A stretch of DNA of 64,000 nt from Microbacterium laevaniformans (GTDB lineage: Bacteria; Actinomycetota; Actinomycetes; Actinomycetales; Microbacteriaceae): contig NZ_JAFBCE010000001.1 of NCBI RefSeq assembly GCF_016907555.1, positions 2,666,001-2,730,000 on the forward strand, given 5' to 3'. Shown one piece after another: positions 51,841-59,275 of this stretch. Positions within the stretch are counted from its first letter, which is position 1. Every line of letters starts with the position of its first letter. The notes under the pieces are model-generated. The model did no database searches. It was not told where the DNA came from and worked only from the letters and a program-made list of their open reading frames with translations. Position numbers and translations under genes: made by a program.

Positions 51841-52670
51841 AGCATCGCCTCTCGTGCCCTCGGTTGCGGATGCGGCGTCATCGCGGCGTCCGAAGACACG
51901 TCAGACGCTATCGAGGCGTCGTTTCGCGGGTGTTTCCGCACGGGCGGGGGCGCGTACTCGCCCCGCCCGCCGGTGCGCACACCCATGCGTGCCATGCCGA
52001 TCGCGAGCCCCACGGCGGCGGCGACCCCGTCGATGACGGGAGCGTCGACACGCGCCGACAGCTGCGCGCAGAGATCGGCCATGCCGGCGCACCCGAGCAC
52101 GATCGCATCGACCGGGTCCCCGGACGCCCCGGACGCCCCGACCGCGGGAGGATCAAGCGCGGCCCGGCATTCGCGTTCGATGCGGGCCAGGGTGTGCTCG
52201 TCGGGCTTCTCGAGGGCGAGCACGGGGATCTCCACGGCGCGGTACTGCGCGCAGGCGCGGTCCATGCCGTAGCGGGCGACGAGGTCGCGGGCCCGTCCGA
52301 GCGTGCGTCCCAGCGTCGTCACGATCGCGAAACGGCGCCCCGCGATCGCCGCGACGTGCATGGCGGCTTCCGCGATGCCGATCACCGGCACCTCGACGAG
52401 TTCGCGCGCCGCGTCGAGGCCGGGGTCACCGAAGCACGCGAGCACGTACGCGTCGCTGCCGCCGGTGGCGAGGTCCGCGCGGACGAGCTCCACGACGGCC
52501 GCGGCCGCCGCCACCTCGTCGACGTGGCTCTCGACCGCCGCCGGTCCCCGACCGGGTTCGGGGCAGACGGCGACGATCTCGGCATCCGCCCCCGCCACCT
52601 CCCGAGCGGCGGCCGCAATGGTCGCGGTCATCGCCCGGGAGGTGTTGGGGTTGATCAGGAGGATCCTCAC
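51828..52670 (-). CDS. Asp/Glu/hydantoin racemase family, probable allantoin racemase
   Basis: A 280-residue two-Cys racemase. MRILLINPNTSRAMTATIAA is the hydantoin-racemase start; catalytic Cys residues lie in YVLACFGDPGLDA (about 77) and VLGCAGMADLC (about 190). It would interconvert allantoin enantiomers so that allantoinase can use both. The last 35 residues extend beyond the usual end and overlap a predicted promoter for allB. ATG 52670 overlaps the permease stop by 4 bases. Confidence 0.87.
   Translation of the reverse strand: MRILLINPNTSRAMTATIAAAAREVAGADAEIVAVCPEPGRGPAAVESHVDEVAAAAAVVELVRADLATGGSDAYVLACFGDPGLDAARELVEVPVIGIAEAAMHVAAIAGRRFAIVTTLGRTLGRARDLVARYGMDRACAQYRAVEIPVLALEKPDEHTLARIERECRAALDPPAVGASGASGDPVDAIVLGCAGMADLCAQLSARVDAPVIDGVAAAVGLAIGMARMGVRTGGRGEYAPPPVRKHPRNDASIASDVSSDAAMTPHPQPRAREAMLWQM
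51905..51937 (-). promoter_or_regulatory. GAAACAC motif and -10 inside the racemase gene, facing allB
   Basis: On the minus strand GGAAAC-ACCCG-CGAAAC (51937-51921) is followed by TAGCGT (51910-51905). GGAAAC lies 21 bases and CGAAAC 10 bases upstream of TAGCGT, the same registers as at the xanthine dehydrogenase and LOG promoters. The start would be near 51898, about 60 bases before allB. Confidence 0.55.
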
Positions 52671-54337
52671 GGGGTGCCGGGTCCCGCCGTCGTGCCGGTG
52701 ACGGCGGCCACGGGGATCTCGGCCGAGATGGCGGGCGGCTCGGCCTCGGCGGTCGCGGCGGCGCCGTCGAGCGTGCCGTCCGACACGCCGTCGCTTTCAC
52801 CGTCGAACGTCGGCACCCGCGGGTCGAGGCGCTCGAAGAGCACGAACGCGGCGTAGCCCAGGCCGCAGCCGATGAACCAGCTGTAGTCGCTGATCCACGA
52901 GATGTCGAACAGTCCCATGTCGGCGAACAGCTTCGGGAAGACACCGAGGAAGACGGCGGGGATGCCGGCGACCAGCAGCGCCTTCATCGCGTTCGGGTTG
53001 AAGCCGCGGCGGTACCAGTAGGGGCCCGTCGGGTCCATCGTGAACATCGCATCGGTCTTGATGCGCTGGCGTCCGGCGACGTAGTAGCCGGCGATGAGGA
53101 TGCCGAACAGCGGACCGATGAGCGCCCCGAGCAGGCCCAGCGTGTAGTGGATCGCGTCGTCGTTGGAATACCAGTTCCAGGGGGTCAGGAACACCGACCC
53201 GACGGCGGCGATCATCCCGCCGGCGCGCCACGAGATCTTCTTCGGGGCGACGTTGGAGAAATCGAACGCCGGCGAGATGAAGTTCGCGACGATGTTGATG
53301 CCCACCGTCGCGGTGACGAAGGTCAGGCCGCCGAGGAGGATCGCGAACCAGCCGTCGATGGCCTCGACTGTCTTGATCGGGTCGGTGATGAGCTGGCCGA
53401 AGACGGGGACGGTCGCCGACGCCGTGATCACGGTGAGCAGCGAGAAGAAGAGGAAGTTGATCGGCAGACCCCAGAAGTTGCCGCGCTTGACCGCCGCGAA
53501 GCTCTTGCCGTAGCGGGCGAAGTCGCCGAAGTTGAGCATCGGGCCGGAGAAGTACGACACGACCAGCGCGATCGCGGCGCACATCACCGGGATCGACGAC
53601 CAGAAGTCCAGCTGCTTGGTCGACAGATTGAACGAGATGTTCTGCCAGCCGGCCTGCGACACGAGGTAGACGGCGAGCGCGATCATCACGACGTAGACGG
53701 CGGGGCCGGCGAAGTCGATGAAGCGGCGGATGACCTCCATGCCGTTCCAGAACAGCAGGAACTGCGCGACCCACAGGATGCCGTAGGAGATCCACCCGAG
53801 GGCCGACAGCCCCAGGAACGACACGTCCAGCAGCGCGGCCGAGCCGGGGATGAACTTGAGGAACACGATGTTCAGCGACTCTGCGGCCAGGAACGTCTGC
53901 ACGCCGTACCAGGCGATGGCGATGAGTCCACGGATGATCGCGGGGATGTTGGCTCCGCGGATGCCGAAGATCGCCCGGTTGACGACGGGATACGGCACAC
54001 CTGTCTTCTGGCTGGGCTTGGCGACGAGGTTGGCGAAGTACTGCACGATGACGATGCCGACCAGCAGCGCGATCAGCACCTGCCAGCTCTGCAGGCCCAG
54101 GGCGAACAGCGAGCCGGCGGTGACGTAGCCGCCGACGGAGTGCACGTCGCTCATCCAGAACGCGAAGATGTTGTACGCGCTCCACTTCTGCTTGCGCAGC
54201 GGTGCGAGGTCCTCGTTGGCGAGGCGCTCGTCGTACTGCGGCTTCATGTTGCCGGCGCCCGTGGGCATGCCGGCGGCTTCGACGATGTCGTAGACACCGG
54301 TCGACGGTGCGGTCGATGTTGGGGTCAGAGAGGTCAT
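52667..54337 (-). CDS. NCS1 nucleobase/allantoin transporter
   Basis: A 556-residue NCS1-family symporter with about 12 hydrophobic segments. The family start NEDLAPLRKQKWSAYNIFAFWMSDVH (broken here: LAPLRKQKW then SAYNIFAFWMSDVH) and VVNRAIFGIRGANIPAIIRG are typical, as are the later NFGDFARYGKS and TPWNWYSNDDAIHYTLG. In the allantoin operon, allantoin or a purine is the likely substrate (PucI-like). A 60-residue acidic/Ala-rich C-terminal tail follows the last helix. It is first in the minus operon, behind the GTGAAG operators. Confidence 0.92.
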   Translation of the reverse strand: MTSLTPTSTAPSTGVYDIVEAAGMPTGAGNMKPQYDERLANEDLAPLRKQKWSAYNIFAFWMSDVHSVGGYVTAGSLFALGLQSWQVLIALLVGIVIVQYFANLVAKPSQKTGVPYPVVNRAIFGIRGANIPAIIRGLIAIAWYGVQTFLAAESLNIVFLKFIPGSAALLDVSFLGLSALGWISYGILWVAQFLLFWNGMEVIRRFIDFAGPAVYVVMIALAVYLVSQAGWQNISFNLSTKQLDFWSSIPVMCAAIALVVSYFSGPMLNFGDFARYGKSFAAVKRGNFWGLPINFLFFSLLTVITASATVPVFGQLITDPIKTVEAIDGWFAILLGGLTFVTATVGINIVANFISPAFDFSNVAPKKISWRAGGMIAAVGSVFLTPWNWYSNDDAIHYTLGLLGALIGPLFGILIAGYYVAGRQRIKTDAMFTMDPTGPYWYRRGFNPNAMKALLVAGIPAVFLGVFPKLFADMGLFDISWISDYSWFIGCGLGYAAFVLFERLDPRVPTFDGESDGVSDGTLDGAAATAEAEPPAISAEIPVAAVTGTTAGPGTP

Positions 54338-54418
54338 GGGTACCTTCCAGGGGTTCCGAGTCGGTGACGGAGGTGGGCGGACCGCGACGTGGAGTCCGTG
54401 GCCTGGGTGGTGCGTAAT

Positions 54419-54489
54419 GTGAAGTTATTGCTTCACCCAGCCCGGGCGATTTCGCTCGTGTAACGGCTGTGTGAAGTTGGCTCTTCACA
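54419..54489. promoter_or_regulatory. Two inverted-repeat operators between permease and XRE-cupin genes
   Basis: GTGAAG-N6-CTTCAC (54419-54436) and TGTGAAG-N6-CTTCACA (54470-54489) are perfect inverted repeats with the same 6-base spacer, 52 bp apart. A half-site CGTGAAGC lies at about 54501. They are the likely sites of the divergently encoded XRE-cupin regulator. Confidence 0.75.
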
Positions 54490-54545
54490 TGTGACGAACA
54501 CGTGAAGCCCGATCGGGGCGCCGCCCGCTCGGCATCCGCGCCCGA

Positions 54546-54551
54546 TACGAT
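54546..54551 (+). promoter_or_regulatory. -10 hexamer TACGAT, leaderless XRE-cupin gene
   Basis: TACGAT ends 7 bases before the ATG at 54558. No ribosome site is present, so a leaderless transcript is predicted. Confidence 0.5.
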
Positions 54552-54557
54552 CGCGAC

Positions 54558-55184
54558 ATGAGCCGCGCCCCCGCCGTCGATCCGCCGGAGCTCGATGCCG
54601 ACCGTGCCGAGAGCGCGGGTGACGGGGTCGGTGAGCGGCTGCGCGCCCTGCGGGTCGCCCGCGGCATGTCGGCGCGCGACCTCGCTCGCCGGCTCGGCAT
54701 CTCGCCCAGCGCGGTGTCGCAGATCGAGCGCGGGGTGATGCAGCCGAGCGTTTCGCGCCTGATCGCCATCACCGACGAGCTCGACGTGCCGCTGACCTCG
54801 GTCTTCGACCCTTCCGGGTCGCAGGCGCCGACCACGCCGACGAGCTTCGGGCTGCGCCGCGCCGAGCACGACACGGCGATCGTGCTGGACGACGGCGTGA
54901 CCTTCCGCCGCATCTCCCCCGTGCCGACGCCCGGCGTCGACTACTTCGAGTCGACCTACCCGCCCGGTGCGACCGCCCACAGCGACGCCGGACTCTTCCG
55001 CCACGAGGGCTACGAAGTCGGCACCGTCGTCTCGGGCGAGCTGACCGTCGACTTCGACGACGAGCGGGTGGTGCTGCGCCCGGGCGATGCCATCAGCTAC
55101 CCCTGCTCGCGTCCGCACCGACTGCACAACACCTCCAGCGAGCCCGTCGTCGCCCGCTGGCTCGTCGTCCACGGAGCCCGCTGA
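54558..55184 (+). CDS. XRE-cupin regulator of the urate/allantoin genes
   Basis: A 208-residue regulator. The Cro/CI helix-turn-helix is RLRALRVARGMSARDLARRL and GISPSAVSQIERGVMQPSVS (residues about 27-66), and the C-terminal cupin has PPGATAHSDAGLFRHEGYEV and VLRPGDAISYPCSRPHRLHN, which could bind a metal or small ligand. It is the first gene of the uraD-uraH operon and divergent from the allantoin permease, so it probably controls both through the GTGAAG sites and senses a ureide. Confidence 0.9.
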   Translation: MSRAPAVDPPELDADRAESAGDGVGERLRALRVARGMSARDLARRLGISPSAVSQIERGVMQPSVSRLIAITDELDVPLTSVFDPSGSQAPTTPTSFGLRRAEHDTAIVLDDGVTFRRISPVPTPGVDYFESTYPPGATAHSDAGLFRHEGYEVGTVVSGELTVDFDDERVVLRPGDAISYPCSRPHRLHNTSSEPVVARWLVVHGAR

Positions 55185-55186
55185 GC

Positions 55187-55693
55187 ATGGCCGCCGAGAT
55201 GAGCATCGACGCGTTCGACGCGCTGCCCGCGGATGCCGCGGCATCCACCGTCGGCGTGTGGGCCGCCGTTCCCGCCTGGGTCGACGCCGTCGTCGCGGGG
55301 CGTCCCTACGGAACGCGCGACGCGCTGATCGCCCGGGCGGACGCGCTCGCCCGCACCTGGACGCGCACCGAGCTCGACACCGCCCTCGCCCACCACCCGC
55401 GCATCGGCGAGAAGCCGCGCGGCGCGGGAGCCGAGGCCGCCGCCTCACGCCGCGAACAGGCGTCGATGTCGTCAGCCGGTGCTGCGACGACGGCGGCGAT
55501 CGCCGACGGCAACGCCGCCTACGAGGAACGCTTCGGCCGGGTCTTCCTCATCCGCGCCGCCGGGCGCACGCCCGAGCAGATGCGCGCGGAGCTCGACCGG
55601 CGGCTCGGCAACGGCGACGAGACCGAGGCCGCGGAGGCCCTCGATCAGCTGCGCGAGATCGCGCTGCTGCGACTGGAGACGACGATCGCATGA
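55187..55693 (+). CDS. uraD: OHCU decarboxylase
   Basis: A 168-residue 2-oxo-4-hydroxy-4-carboxy-5-ureidoimidazoline decarboxylase, which gives S-allantoin. Family motifs: the catalytic His in LAHHPRIGEKPRG (about residue 67) and the EQASM segment before AIADGNAAYEERFGRVFLIR (about residues 103-122). The late RLGNGDETEAAEALDQLREI is typical. It starts 2 bases after the regulator stop and overlaps uraH. Confidence 0.94.
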   Translation: MAAEMSIDAFDALPADAAASTVGVWAAVPAWVDAVVAGRPYGTRDALIARADALARTWTRTELDTALAHHPRIGEKPRGAGAEAAASRREQASMSSAGAATTAAIADGNAAYEERFGRVFLIRAAGRTPEQMRAELDRRLGNGDETEAAEALDQLREIALLRLETTIA

Positions 55694-56010
55694 CCCACCT
55701 CACCACGCATGTGCTCGACGGCGCGGCCGGAGCCCCGGCATCCGGCGTCGACGTGAAGCTCCTCGACGCCGACGGAGTCGCCGTGGCGAGCGGGCGGACG
55801 GATGCCGATGGCCGCCTCGCCCTCGGACCCGACGAGCTGTCCGCGGGGACCTACGCGCTGGTGTTCGCGACGGGGCCGTACTTCGCGGCGCGCGGCTCCG
55901 AGACGTTCTATCCGTCGGTCACGGTGAGCTTCGCCGTCGCCGACACCCGCCACTATCACGTGCCCCTGCTGCTCAGCCCGTTCGCCTACTCGACCTACCG
56001 CGGCACCTGA
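55690..56010 (+). CDS. uraH: 5-hydroxyisourate hydrolase
   Basis: A 106-residue transthyretin-related HIU hydrolase that converts 5-hydroxyisourate to OHCU. The N-terminal LTTHVLDGAAGAPASGVDVK supplies His and the conserved GxPA-like turn; HYHVPLLLSPFAYSTYRGT closes the protein. The family signature YRGS is YRGT here. The fold works as a tetramer in the cytoplasm. It acts between HpxO and UraD. Confidence 0.95.
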   Translation: MTHLTTHVLDGAAGAPASGVDVKLLDADGVAVASGRTDADGRLALGPDELSAGTYALVFATGPYFAARGSETFYPSVTVSFAVADTRHYHVPLLLSPFAYSTYRGT

Positions 56011-56017
56011 CCCCCCC

Positions 56018-56150
56018 TCCCTCGCAACGTCCGCCCTCCCCCGCGACGGCCGCCCTCCTCCGCGACGTCCGCCCTCCTCCGCGAGACACGGGCCGTGCAC
56101 CGAGACACGTCGTGTGCAGCGGTGTCTCGGTGCGTAGACCGTGTCTCGCG
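56018..56150. repeat. Short tandem repeat plus paired-arm repeat (family 2, copy 2)
   Basis: 56018-56080 holds about three units of CGCGACGTCCGCCCTCCTC-like sequence. 56080-56150 is a nested inverted repeat: outer arms CGCGAGACAC (56080-56089) and GTGTCTCGCG (56141-56150), inner arms GCACCGAGACAC (56097-56108) and GTGTCTCGGTGC (56122-56133), all perfect. It lies between uraH and hpxO, both on the plus strand. Confidence 0.85.
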
Positions 56151-56215
56151 GACTGCGGGGGCGGGCGGGCGGCGGGCGGGTGGGCGGGGGGCGGAGGCGG
56201 GTGCGGTTACCCCGA

Positions 56216-56248
56216 GGAAACGTCGCGGTGACACGGCATCCGTAGCGT
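56216..56248 (+). promoter_or_regulatory. hpxO promoter with GGAAAC-N21-TAGCGT
   Basis: TAGCGT (56243-56248) predicts a start at 56255, one base before the ATG. GGAAAC (56216-56221) lies 21 bases upstream of it, the same spacing as GGAAAC before the allB -10. Confidence 0.5.
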
Positions 56249-56255
56249 GGCCGGC

Positions 56256-57449
56256 ATGAAGGTGATCGTCGTCGGAGCGGGTGTCGGGGGAACGAGCGCG
56301 GGCATCGCGCTGCAGAGGCTGGGCCACGACGTCGTCATCTACGACCAGATGCGCGAGAACCGTCCGGTGGGAGCAGCCCTGTCGCTGTGGTCGAACGGCG
56401 TGAAGGTGCTGAACTGGCTCGGACTCGGCGCCGAGGTCGCCGCTCTCGGCGGCGACATGGCCGACATGGTCTACCTCGATGGGCACACCGGCGAGACCCT
56501 GTGCGACTTCTCCCTCGCGCCGGTCACCACCCAGACGGGGCAGAAGCCGTACCCGGTCGCCCGCGCCGATCTGCAGGCGCTGCTGATGGAGCGGTTCGGC
56601 CTCGACGGCATCCACCTCGGCAAGAAGCTCGTCGGCATCGCCGACGACGGCACGACCGTGACCGCCACGTTCGCGGACGGCACGACCGACTCCGCCGACA
56701 TGCTCATCGGCGCCGACGGCGCCCGCTCGATCGTGCGCGACTACGTGCAACCCGAGGGCGCGCCGTCGATCGAGCGCGAGTACTCGGGGTACACCAACGT
56801 CAACGGGCTCGTGCCGGTCTCGGCATCCATCGGACGCCCGACGGCGTGGACGACGTACGTCGCCGATGGCAAGCGCGCCGCGGTCATGCCGATCGCCGGC
56901 GACCGCTTCTACTTCTGGTTCGACATCCCCCAGCCATCGGGCCTGCCGTATGACCCCGCGGCAGGCGTCGCACCGTTGCGCGAGGCGTTCGGCGACTGGG
57001 CGCCCGGAGTGCAGGAGCTGCTCGCCGCGATCGACCCGGCCACCTCGCTCAACCGCGTGGAGATCTGGGACATCACCCCGTTCGACACCTGGACGAAGGG
57101 CCGGGTCGCGATCCTCGGGGATGCCGCGCACAACACCTCCCCCGACATCGGCCAGGGGGCGTGCTCCGCGCTCGAAGACGCCTTCGCGCTCGGCATCGCG
57201 TTCGCCACCAACACGCTGGGCGTCGCCGACACCCTCCGCCGCTACGCCGCGATGCGCGTGGAGCGGGCCGGGGAGCTCGTGCTGCGGGCGCGCAAGCGCG
57301 CTTGGGAGACACACGCCTTCGACCCGGCCGTGACCGACGCCTGGTACGAGAGCCTCCGCGCCGCCGACGGCACCGGCATCATCCGCGGCATCGTCGGCAA
57401 CATCGAAGACAGTCCGGTCAACCTCGGCGGCGGGCTGCTCGCGGGCTGA
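56256..57449 (+). CDS. hpxO: FAD-dependent urate hydroxylase
   Basis: A 397-residue class A flavoprotein monooxygenase closely resembling HpxO of Klebsiella: urate + NADH + O2 gives 5-hydroxyisourate. The Rossmann motif is VIVVGAGVGGTSAGIALQRL (residues 4-23), the second FAD motif is GRVAILGDAAHNTSPDIGQG (about residues 281-300), and AALSLWSNGVKVLNWLGLG and TAWTTYVADGKRAAVMPIAG match HpxO-specific regions. There is no uricase or other urate oxidase in the window. ATG 56256 is preferred to an in-frame GTG 9 bases upstream. Confidence 0.93.
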   Translation: MKVIVVGAGVGGTSAGIALQRLGHDVVIYDQMRENRPVGAALSLWSNGVKVLNWLGLGAEVAALGGDMADMVYLDGHTGETLCDFSLAPVTTQTGQKPYPVARADLQALLMERFGLDGIHLGKKLVGIADDGTTVTATFADGTTDSADMLIGADGARSIVRDYVQPEGAPSIEREYSGYTNVNGLVPVSASIGRPTAWTTYVADGKRAAVMPIAGDRFYFWFDIPQPSGLPYDPAAGVAPLREAFGDWAPGVQELLAAIDPATSLNRVEIWDITPFDTWTKGRVAILGDAAHNTSPDIGQGACSALEDAFALGIAFATNTLGVADTLRRYAAMRVERAGELVLRARKRAWETHAFDPAVTDAWYESLRAADGTGIIRGIVGNIEDSPVNLGGGLLAG

Positions 57450-57504
57450 GCGCGCCGCGGCATCCGTCGCCGGGCCGCCCCGGCGTCACCCGCCGATCCG
57501 CGGG

Positions 57505-57587
57505 CCGAACTGCAAGGGATGCCGCGCGACACGCCGCGGCATCAGCCATCCCGCCGGCGCGTCGCCGTCAAAGCCCTTGCAGTTCGG
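57505..57587. repeat. Paired-arm repeat (family 1)
   Basis: CCGAACTGCAAGGG (57505-57518) and CCCTTGCAGTTCGG (57574-57587) are perfect 14-base arms 55 bases apart. Inside, GATGCCGCG and CGCGGCATC form a second hairpin around CGACACGC. It fills the gap between convergent hpxO and the MinD-like gene and may act as a two-way terminator. Confidence 0.85.
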
Positions 57588-57619
57588 GCAGGCGTGGTGC
57601 GGCCCGCGAGGGCGCGGCG

Positions 57620-59053
57620 TCAGAGACGACGGGCGATGGATGCCGCGACCGTGAGCCACGCATCGCGGGTCTCGGGCGACAGCGCATCGAAATCGATGGG
57701 ACCGCCGTCGACGAGCGCGGCATCGAAGGGCACGTGCACGACCTCGGCCGTGACCTGCGAGAAGTGGCGCTCGAGGCGCTCGGCGAGCTTGCGATCGGGC
57801 TTGGTCGACGGCGCCGCGAGAATCGTGACGGCCTCGTCGATCTTGTGGTCGAAGCCCTTCTCGCGCAGGCCGTCGAGCAGCCAGGCGGCACTGGCCGCGG
57901 TGTCTTCGCGCACCGTCGAGACGATGACGAGCTGGTCGGCTGCGGCGACGGCGGCGACCCAGTTCGAGGCGCGCATGTTGTTGCCGGTGTCGACGATGAG
58001 CAGGCGGTAGTAGCGCGAGAGCACGTCGTGGAGGCGGTCGAAGGCGGTCGCGTCGATGGTGGAGGATGCCGCGGCATCCTCGTCCGAGGCGAGCACGTCG
58101 AAGCGGGCGTCGACCTGCGTGCGTACGTAGGTGTCGAGCGCCGCGAGGCTCGCTCGATCGGGCGTGGCGAAGCGGTCGAGGTCTTCGAGCAGGTCGACGG
58201 CGGTGCGGTGGTGGGGCGCGTTCTGCGCGCGCCAGCCGAGCGTGCCGCGGGTCTCGTTGTTGTCCCAGGCGAGCGTGGCGCCGCCGCGCTGGGTGCCGAA
58301 CGTCGCGGCCAGCAGCAGCGTCGACGTGGTCTTGTGGGCCCCGCCCTTGGGATTGAGCACCACGATCGTGCGCGGCGCGTCGAGGCGGCGCTGCACGAGT
58401 CGCTCGCGGTCGAGGCGCGACTGCTCGGCCTTGCCCGGGCGGGGCGAGATCGCACCGCCCGTGAGGCGACGGATCGCTCCGCGCCACCCCTCGGTCGCCC
58501 GCGGACGCGCGCGGTCGGCGCGAGAGTTGAGCAGGTCGTCGACCGTCGGCGTAGCCCGCTGGGCCGGCGTGCGCTGCGCGCCCTCGCGGCGGGTGCCGCC
58601 GCTGCGCAGCGGCCCGTCGGTCACCGCCACCGCGGTCGTCGCGGGGGCGGACTCCGCAGCCGCCGCGGCGGACGGGGCCGCCGCGACGGGCACGGCGGAG
58701 ATCGGTGCGGCATCGGATTCGCCAGCCGCAGGCGACGCCGCCGCGACCGGTGCCGGCACGGCATCGGCCGCCGGCGCAGCCGCAGCGATGGGCTCCGCGA
58801 CCACCTCCGTCGCCGACGCTGTGGCCTCGGTGAAGCTGCCATCGGGGCTGACGACGAGGGCCCACCGTGTGGCGCCGTCGACGACGGTCGCGGTGACCGG
58901 CTCACCCGCCGACGCGGCCATCAGCCGGATCGACTCGACGATGCGGCTGCGCAGCCCCTCCTGCGTCGAGGCGAAGACTTCGTCGACCTCACCGGCGAGG
59001 TGGATCTCGGCGGCGGTCTGCGAAGTCACGAGCACGGTGGGTTCGAAAGTCAC
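57620..59053 (-). CDS. MinD/ParA-like ATPase with long Ala/Pro-rich N-terminus
   Basis: A 477-residue protein. Residues about 1-60 form a small folded region, about 60-200 an Ala/Pro-rich linker, and about 235-477 a deviant-Walker ATPase: VVLNPKGGAHKTTSTLLLAA (the signature Lys is kept but the usual VGK reads AHK), LLIVDTGNNMRASNWV as switch region, and VIVSTVREDTAASAAWLLDG. Similar proteins occur in actinobacteria, some linked to cell-pole positioning or type VII secretion; the role here is unknown. GTG 59053 follows GGAGG very closely, and the frame is open upstream through the sucrose-phosphorylase remnant. Confidence 0.82.
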   Translation of the reverse strand: MTFEPTVLVTSQTAAEIHLAGEVDEVFASTQEGLRSRIVESIRLMAASAGEPVTATVVDGATRWALVVSPDGSFTEATASATEVVAEPIAAAAPAADAVPAPVAAASPAAGESDAAPISAVPVAAAPSAAAAAESAPATTAVAVTDGPLRSGGTRREGAQRTPAQRATPTVDDLLNSRADRARPRATEGWRGAIRRLTGGAISPRPGKAEQSRLDRERLVQRRLDAPRTIVVLNPKGGAHKTTSTLLLAATFGTQRGGATLAWDNNETRGTLGWRAQNAPHHRTAVDLLEDLDRFATPDRASLAALDTYVRTQVDARFDVLASDEDAAASSTIDATAFDRLHDVLSRYYRLLIVDTGNNMRASNWVAAVAAADQLVIVSTVREDTAASAAWLLDGLREKGFDHKIDEAVTILAAPSTKPDRKLAERLERHFSQVTAEVVHVPFDAALVDGGPIDFDALSPETRDAWLTVAASIARRL

Positions 59054-59056
59054 GCC

Positions 59057-59275
59057 TCCGAGTATCCCATCCTGCCGGGCGAGGAGTCCCGGAACGCCGG
59101 GCTTCAGATCGCTCTCCCCCACGTCGACGATGCCGATGCCGTCGTGGGTGTCGAGCACCGTGATGGTGTTGGCGGGCCGCATGGTCAGCCACTGCGCGAG
59201 CGGGCGGAGGTCGTGCTCGTGGAGGGCGTGCAGCACGAGCGGGGGGAGCGCGAAGTCGTAGCCGGAGAGATGATC
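59057..59275 (-). pseudogene. Sucrose phosphorylase fragment
   Basis: The minus frame upstream of the MinD-like gene translates SGYDFALPPLVLHALHEHDL, RPANTITVLDTHDGIGIVDV and then GESDLKPGVPGLLA. DFALPPLVLHAL and NTITVLDTHDGIG are hallmarks of sucrose phosphorylase (GH13_18), which converts sucrose and phosphate to glucose-1-phosphate and fructose. The preceding two-thirds and the C-terminus are missing. The frame then runs unbroken into the MinD-like gene. Confidence 0.7.

Noticed and set aside
57161..59262. Plus-strand frame running into the LacI remnant
   Set aside because: Its first part is antisense to the MinD-like gene and low in complexity; only the part after about 59263 looks like a real protein.
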